This document shows, in pieces, positions 58,397 through 64,000 of a stretch of 64,000 nucleotides of DNA (within the stretch, counting starts at the first letter, position 1; every line of letters begins with the position of its first letter). The position numbers and the translations under genes were made by a program. The DNA is from Coturnix japonica (lineage: Eukaryota > Chordata > Aves > Galliformes > Phasianidae), in the NCBI RefSeq assembly GCF_001577835.2, contig NC_029541.1, forward strand, positions 3,963,141 to 4,027,140. Direction: 5' to 3'. Under the pieces are notes generated by a model, which was not told the origin of the DNA, made no database searches, and saw only the letters and a program-made list of their open reading frames with translations.

Positions 58397-61300
58397 CTGT
58401 GGGCAGAGGGAGAGGTACAGTGTCAGTGCCATGAGAGCAGCCCTGCCATCCCACTCTGCTTCATATCCTTATCCATGATGACAAGCAGACCCGGGGCTTC
58501 TTAAAGGCCACTTTGCTGTTTAAAGCCCAGCAGGCTGATCCTGGGACACCAACCAGCCCACGGCCCACCCAGGGTCCAAAGGCTCCACACCCCGCAGATC
58601 CCACAGCAGACACTGCCCTGGGCAATGTCCCCTGCAGCCATCAGCAGCCCGTGCTGTCACAGTGGCAGCCAAGGACGGGGTTTGGAGCAGCCAACACTAC
58701 CGGAAAGGTTCAGATAGCACACGCTGCAGCTGCCAGCACAGAGCTCAGCCCCACGCTGCCCTCAGCCCAGGGGCTACAGGGGGTACAAGCAGGGCTCTGG
58801 GTCTGTGAGCCCCAGCCCCACACTGTGAGAGTGACAGCTTCCTGCCGGCCCCCGCGCTCCCACTCCTTCCCGTTACAGCAGTGGTGTTTATTTTCACTCA
58901 TCATGTTGTAAGCGGCCCCGGCTCCTCTGCCAAGAGCCATTCAGCTGAGCGTGCTGCTGCTGCTTGTACAGCTGCGGGGCCGAGCTCAGCCATGGGGCTG
59001 GCTGCACAACCCAGCTCATGTCCTAATCCAGGGCTTCCTGTGGGAGGATTGCTGTGGGCCCCTTCTCCCCGTGTTTCCTCTCCCTGTTTGTGGTCACCCA
59101 GCCCATCCCCTGCTGGTGCTGTTCCCAGTGCCCACGTCCCAGCCTCCAGATCTCAACGCCTGCACTGAGTCCTGCTCCAGCAATTAATGCCTGAATTCAC
59201 TCTTCTAAGCAGAGTGCAGCCCAGGCTCCCTGGGCTACTTTGCTCTCCTGCAGCATCCTCCCCTCCGTTCCCAGCAACTGGCACTTGTGCTGCAGCCAGT
59301 TCCTTGGGAAGCTGTCAGCGTTGAACAAGGTCAAATCAGTGAGCAGCAGCTGGTGCCAAGGGGGAGGACAAAACCTGCAGAAGAGAAGCTGAATGTCAAC
59401 ATGCCACAAAGCCAGCAGCCAGGCACCCCTAAGAGCTGGTGCTGGATCACAGCCTGGCTCCGCAGCTTGCTTCTCCTCTGCATACCAGGAGTTCAGAGCT
59501 CTGGGGACAGGAACTGGGACTGTGGTGTTACCCAGCTCTGTCAGGAGCAGCAGAGGGGCACAAGGCTCACAGCAATGCTCCCTGCCTGTGCCTCCTGGGC
59601 AGCACTGAGCAGCCATTCAGGGCTGTGTTGTCCTTGGCCTCCACTCATGCAGTGGGGCACAACATGCAGGCAGGAAAACCTATTTGCTAGAGATGGAGGG
59701 TAACAAGCTGAATCTGTTTGAAGCCTATATATAAATAAATGCACACACATCAGAAAAATGCTTTTTGCCTGGAATAGCTGTCAATAGAGTAGGATGGCAG
59801 AAGGTCCATGCAGGGCCTTGCACTCCTGAGCAGCAGCAAGCGCCATGGACACACCAAAGCAACTCCTGGGCTGTGCTCAGAGTTGGTCTGGCTGCAGATG
59901 GCTGCGCACACCCCAGGGGTGTGGGAGAACAGAGGACAGAACACATCTGACAGCAACAGCAGACTCCAGCAGAGGTGCCCCATGTGAACGAGGGCAGGAT
60001 AAGGATATGTATCCCACCCATGGACAGAGAGAAGCTTTCAGCAGAAAGCTCTGAATGTATTGTTTTAATATCTTCTTGCAGGCCAAGAGCAGAGGGGAGC
60101 CGTGGAAGCTGTTTGCACACCTGCCTTTCCCTGAGCCCTTCCCCTGTTTTCCAAACAAGGGAGATAAAGGGAGAGGGGAGGCATTAATTCCAGCCTTCAG
60201 CAGATGAAAAGCAGCAGGGATTGTGCCCACACAGCAAGGTGCTGGGCACGGCCCTGTATTGCTGCAGGGGATGTGCAGACCCCAAACCCTCCAACTTTGG
60301 GAGTGGAGGCAGCGACCAAACAGCCGCACACAGAGACCACCAAGACTTTACTTTAAGCTGAAGGACTGAGTGGAGTGTAAAGAACAAGCCAGCACTGGCT
60401 TGATTAAAATCAGTGCAACAGCTTCTTTGACTCTTTTTAGTGCTGGATTCTTCTGGCACGTGCAGAGAGAACAGAGAACTGTGCCAGTGTCCAGGATGCG
60501 TCATTCAGTCCTGGGCACCCTCCTGCCAGCCCCAACAAAGTCGAGCCTTTGAGGGCAGAAAGTGTTTGCAGAGGATCACACAGCAGCAGCCATGAGCACA
60601 AAGGGGACGTGCTGCCTCCCTGCAGGCCCCCTGGTTCAGAGGGGGCCTAATAATCAAATTAGGATTTGATCTTTAAAGCAGATGTAGTTTTGCTGAGGGC
60701 AAGCTCCAAAAAGAAGCAACCTCAGTGTGTTCACTGTGGTAGAGGGAGCTCTCCAACCTCTATCCCCCACCAGGGGAGGGCACAGTTGTTTCTTATGCAG
60801 ACAGGGTTGGAGGCAGCTCCCTGTTCAGTCCCCATTGCTTGCTGCAGTGTCACCATGTGCGTGTCCTCCTTGGAATATTGAAGTTCCCAGACAAAGGAAA
60901 GTGCCAGAAATGGCCCAGGCCTCCCAAGGGACAGCTCACAATGTCAACCTGCTCCAACAGTTGTTTGAGTGACCGTAAAGGAGGTCACAGGGAGCTGAGA
61001 AAGGAAATCAATCACCATGGAAGCACCTCTTTGTGTCTGTGCTCATTTGGAAAACAAAATATTAGACAAATTCATCCAAATGCACGTCCTGTTGATTGTG
61101 CATTCAGCACCGTGTGGCGGCGTCCTCTCATCATGGAGCACACATTGAATAAACACACCAAGAAAATGAGCTTACTTCCATTAAAAAAAGTGATTGCCTC
61201 TTACTGGCCATTATTTGCAGACATCCCTTGGATTGTGTCACCGCTTCCGAAGTCTGCTGATCCAGTACCAGTTTCTGTTCCTCCTCCTTCACGTCATCTA

Positions 61301-64000
61301 CTGCTAATAAAAGCCAAATCAGAGCTAAGCAGATGCTGCAACACAGGAAAGGTAACCAAGTGCAGAAAACCAGGAGACGCAACCATTGTAAACATGTTTG
61401 GTTTTTGTTCCTGAAAGACCAGCACACCTCCTCATTAGCTAATGAGATCCCAGCAGTATTTACTAACCAAGTGTTTCCTCCCTCGCTCAGAAGCCTTGGC
61501 TGCAAGGCAGGATCCGTGCAGGAATAAACGACTGGACCTGGCGAGGCAGAGAAAGCACCTGCCCCAACACCATGGATGTCCCCTCCTTGTCTTCTCCTCC
61601 AGTGCTGCTGGCTGCTCTTCACCAAGTATAACCCAGCCAGTGAAGCATTGGGTGCTGCCTGAGCTGCAATTACTGTGTTGATGCTAATCACTCAACAACA
61701 TATGACAAAGGAGTACAGGAGATTCCCTTGCTTGCCTCAAGCTGCCAGTGAATCACACATCAGCCACATGCTACAACTCATCCACTTCCTGGATAACGAG
61801 GAAGAGAAATAAGTCAAAGAGTTGTGAAACGCACTGGATTCTTCTCTTTTTGCATCATAGCTGTCCCCAAAACCAGGTCACTGCACTCCAAAAGGAACTT
61901 ACTAGTGCTGGGTTTTTTTGGGGGGGGCAGGAGCTGCAGGAGGGGCTGCTCTTCCCTTTCAATTCACCTTCCAGAAGCTGCAAAGGTATCTCTGGCTCCA
62001 GGGGCTCCAAGACATCTGATGTGCTGCAAGACCTGTAGATGGTACATACTGCAGACTGCATACTGTGAGTATTCATGCCTCTGTGAGAATCATCCCTACA
62101 CAGCTCACCTGCTCTCCATGAAAGAGGCTCCCTGCCCTCTTCAGCCTTGGAGCTCCACAGCTCCCTGTTGCAAAAGGGTTGGCAGCAGGATGGGCAGCAA
62201 AGAGCTGAACACTCACCAGCTCTTATCCCAAGTCCTGCTTCGAGACCTGCAGCAAATCCAGCCACCCCCCATACCTCCATTTCCTTCATCATCAATAATA
62301 ATAATAATAGAGTTCTGCAGTGCTTCCTTCCTTGTCCTTTCCTTGCTACATTAGCTCACAGAGACGTCATGTTTTGGACCTCGACGCCAAGTGTCATTGT
62401 TTATTCCTGTATTATGGATTTGGACACCTGTTCCCAATCACGCTCACAAGCCTTGCCTGCCCCAGGTCAGTACACCATGCTGCTCGTGACCGTCTCCTCT
62501 GTCTGTACATTCCCATATTAAATGTTTCCAGGATTACTTTCAGCAAATAAACTGCCAAGTCTCACGCTGGAAACTGCCAGCTGATATTTGTGTTTTGCTG
62601 TTAAGTCAGGACAGCCCAGAGTGGGCAGGGGTTGTGTGTGGTTGACTGATGGGACGAGGAGCACGGCCAGGAAACAAGCAGCTACCAGAAAGGTGACACC
62701 TTCTCAGCACTGGAAACTGCATAAATGTGTTGTCATTTGAGAAGATCATTACGTTTGGTAACGAGAGAGGACCATCCTCACTCACACCAGGGCTCAGCAG
62801 AGGAGACATGACCTGTCCTGTAATGCTGGGCATGGCGCTGCCATGGGATGGTGTGCTGCTCTCAGCTGGGTGAGCAGCTTGTTTGCAGCATGCCTATACA
62901 GGCAATGCAAAACAAGATTGCTGCACGCACAGGCTGCCAGGGAGGAAGGCTCTGCTGTCTTCTGGAGGCCATGTAATGCAGGAGGACAATGCTTTGGGCA
63001 CTCTGCTGCAGTTTGAGCTCAGAGTGCTTCCAGATCTGGGAAGGACACAAGGCAGCTTGTGAGGCTGTGGTTAGGTGCCAGCACAGCATCCTGACCCCAC
63101 ACACCCATCCCATTCATTGCCAATGCAGAGCCAGTGCCCAGCATCAGGCTTGCTTTTACATCTCTGCTTCCTCTCTGGAAGTGCCCAAGAAGCTGCCTGC
63201 TAACACTCCCCCTTTACCATCCCAAGGGGAGATAAAGCCATTGCTCCCTGAGCCTCCGAGTCCTGCTGCACATTGCTCCAAGGCACTGGCTTTGCTTACA
63301 GACCCCTGGTCCACCAATCCACAACAGGCCACATGGGAGGATCTGGTTTCAAGAACACCAGTAATTATAGAACAGAGCTGACGGGAGGAGCTCTCGCAGG
63401 AACAGCAGTGAGGTTCCCAAAGCAAACAGCAGGCACAAGCTCAGGACTGCACTGAAAGGGAAAATCAGGAAAGCAGTAAGCGCAGGAAGCTGCTGCTGCA
63501 AAGCCAAGGAGCACGTATCTGAGGGAGCACTGGGTGGCAGTGAGCGTGGCTTCCCCATGGCAGCATTTCTATCAGAACCTGGCGTGGCTTCCTTCAAAGC
63601 CTCGGTGTCACTGGGACACCAGCAAGTGTCCCCACAGAGCAATCAGATCCCTGGAAAAGCAACAGGGAAACAGAGAAATGCAGCAGCAGGCCACTGCTCT
63701 GAGTCACTGGAGCCAAATTTAGCTGGAGCCAAATACCCAGCAGGCCAGCAAGGCCTACCAGCAGGCAGCCAGCACTCCCAAATCCAGGAATCCACCCCAA
63801 AAAGTGTTACCAAACCTTCCTGCAGTGACTGAGATCCTTTGTGCTAAAGCTACCAGCCTTTAAGTTTGCTATGCTTACACTCAGACTCCTAGCAATGCAT
63901 ACTACATATTTCATAGACCGTAGCAAAATATCCCGAGCACTCGGCACGCAGCCCTGATCCCAGGACACAGCTGACAGTGAGCGATGATGCCCAGGGTTCG
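58397..64000. other. Upstream of PPARD coding region: probable 5' intron or promoter DNA
   Basis: The acceptor at 58397 implies that this starts as a PPARD intron. It is GC-rich with a few weak features: an (AAT)n run at 62287-62308, a short G-run at 61918-61928, and a 15-bp direct repeat (CTGGAGCCAAAT) near 63710-63735. Several reading frames of 100-190 codons occur on both strands, but none matches a family I know and none has convincing splice partners. No neighbouring gene (DEF6 in human) was recognised. Confidence 0.5.
62287..62308. repeat. (AAT)n microsatellite
   Basis: Short AATAATAATAATAATAATAG run after ATCATC. Confidence 0.8.

Noticed and set aside
60839-61691. Overlapping frames of 186-191 codons on both strands upstream of PPARD
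   Set aside because: No recognisable domain, no convincing splice partners, and open on both strands at once.
1-64000. Search for retroviral or LTR elements, CRISPR arrays, tRNA and rRNA genes
   Set aside because: Nothing seen by eye supports any of these. The interspersed repeats that I could recognise are CR1 fragments. A diverged solo LTR could be missed without a database search.

Overview
The window looks like avian, probably galliform (chicken-like), genomic DNA. The coding sequences read as bird orthologues of vertebrate genes, the interspersed repeats are almost all CR1 LINE 3' ends, and the right-hand part has the short introns and high GC of a microchromosome. All recognised genes are on the minus strand.

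Left part (1-48.2 kb): AT-richer and gene-poor. The first two coding exons of TSPAN2 lie at 0.97-2.25 kb with a CpG-rich promoter; the rest of the gene runs off the left edge. The single coding exon of NGF (14,791-15,510) follows about 12 kb upstream, with its 3'UTR and poly(A) signal just to its left. TSPAN2 and NGF are neighbours in the same order and orientation in human 1p13. The 33 kb beyond NGF holds no recognisable coding sequence. It should include NGF upstream non-coding exons and introns (one weak candidate at 30.1 kb) and then intergenic DNA with CR1 fragments and simple repeats. An old inverted duplication (8,089-9,006) lies between TSPAN2 and NGF.

Right part (48.2-58.4 kb): GC-rich and compact. 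Three genes sit head to tail: PPARD (6 coding exons, 442 aa), a short makorin-type RING/C3H E3 ligase gene (7 coding exons, 365 aa), and FANCE (11 exons, 521 aa). I worked out exon boundaries by joining reading frames at GT/AG sites and checking phase; all three give continuous proteins. PPARD-FANCE adjacency matches human 6p21. The makorin gene lies between them and ends about 200 bp from the FANCE start codon. The 58.4-64 kb stretch is upstream of the PPARD first coding exon and contains no recognised exon.

The genes do not form one pathway: NGF is a secreted neurotrophin, TSPAN2 a membrane tetraspanin, PPARD a fatty-acid-responsive nuclear receptor, the makorin an inferred ubiquitin ligase, and FANCE a Fanconi core-complex subunit. 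The points most worth a second look are a makorin 3' splice site built from a CR1 tail, PPARalpha-like residues in the PPARD ligand pocket, the reduced domain set of the makorin, a perfect 21-bp tandem repeat in the FANCE promoter, overlapping uORFs at the PPARD start, and a synteny and base-composition break between NGF and FANCE. I found no retrovirus, CRISPR array, tRNA or rRNA gene.
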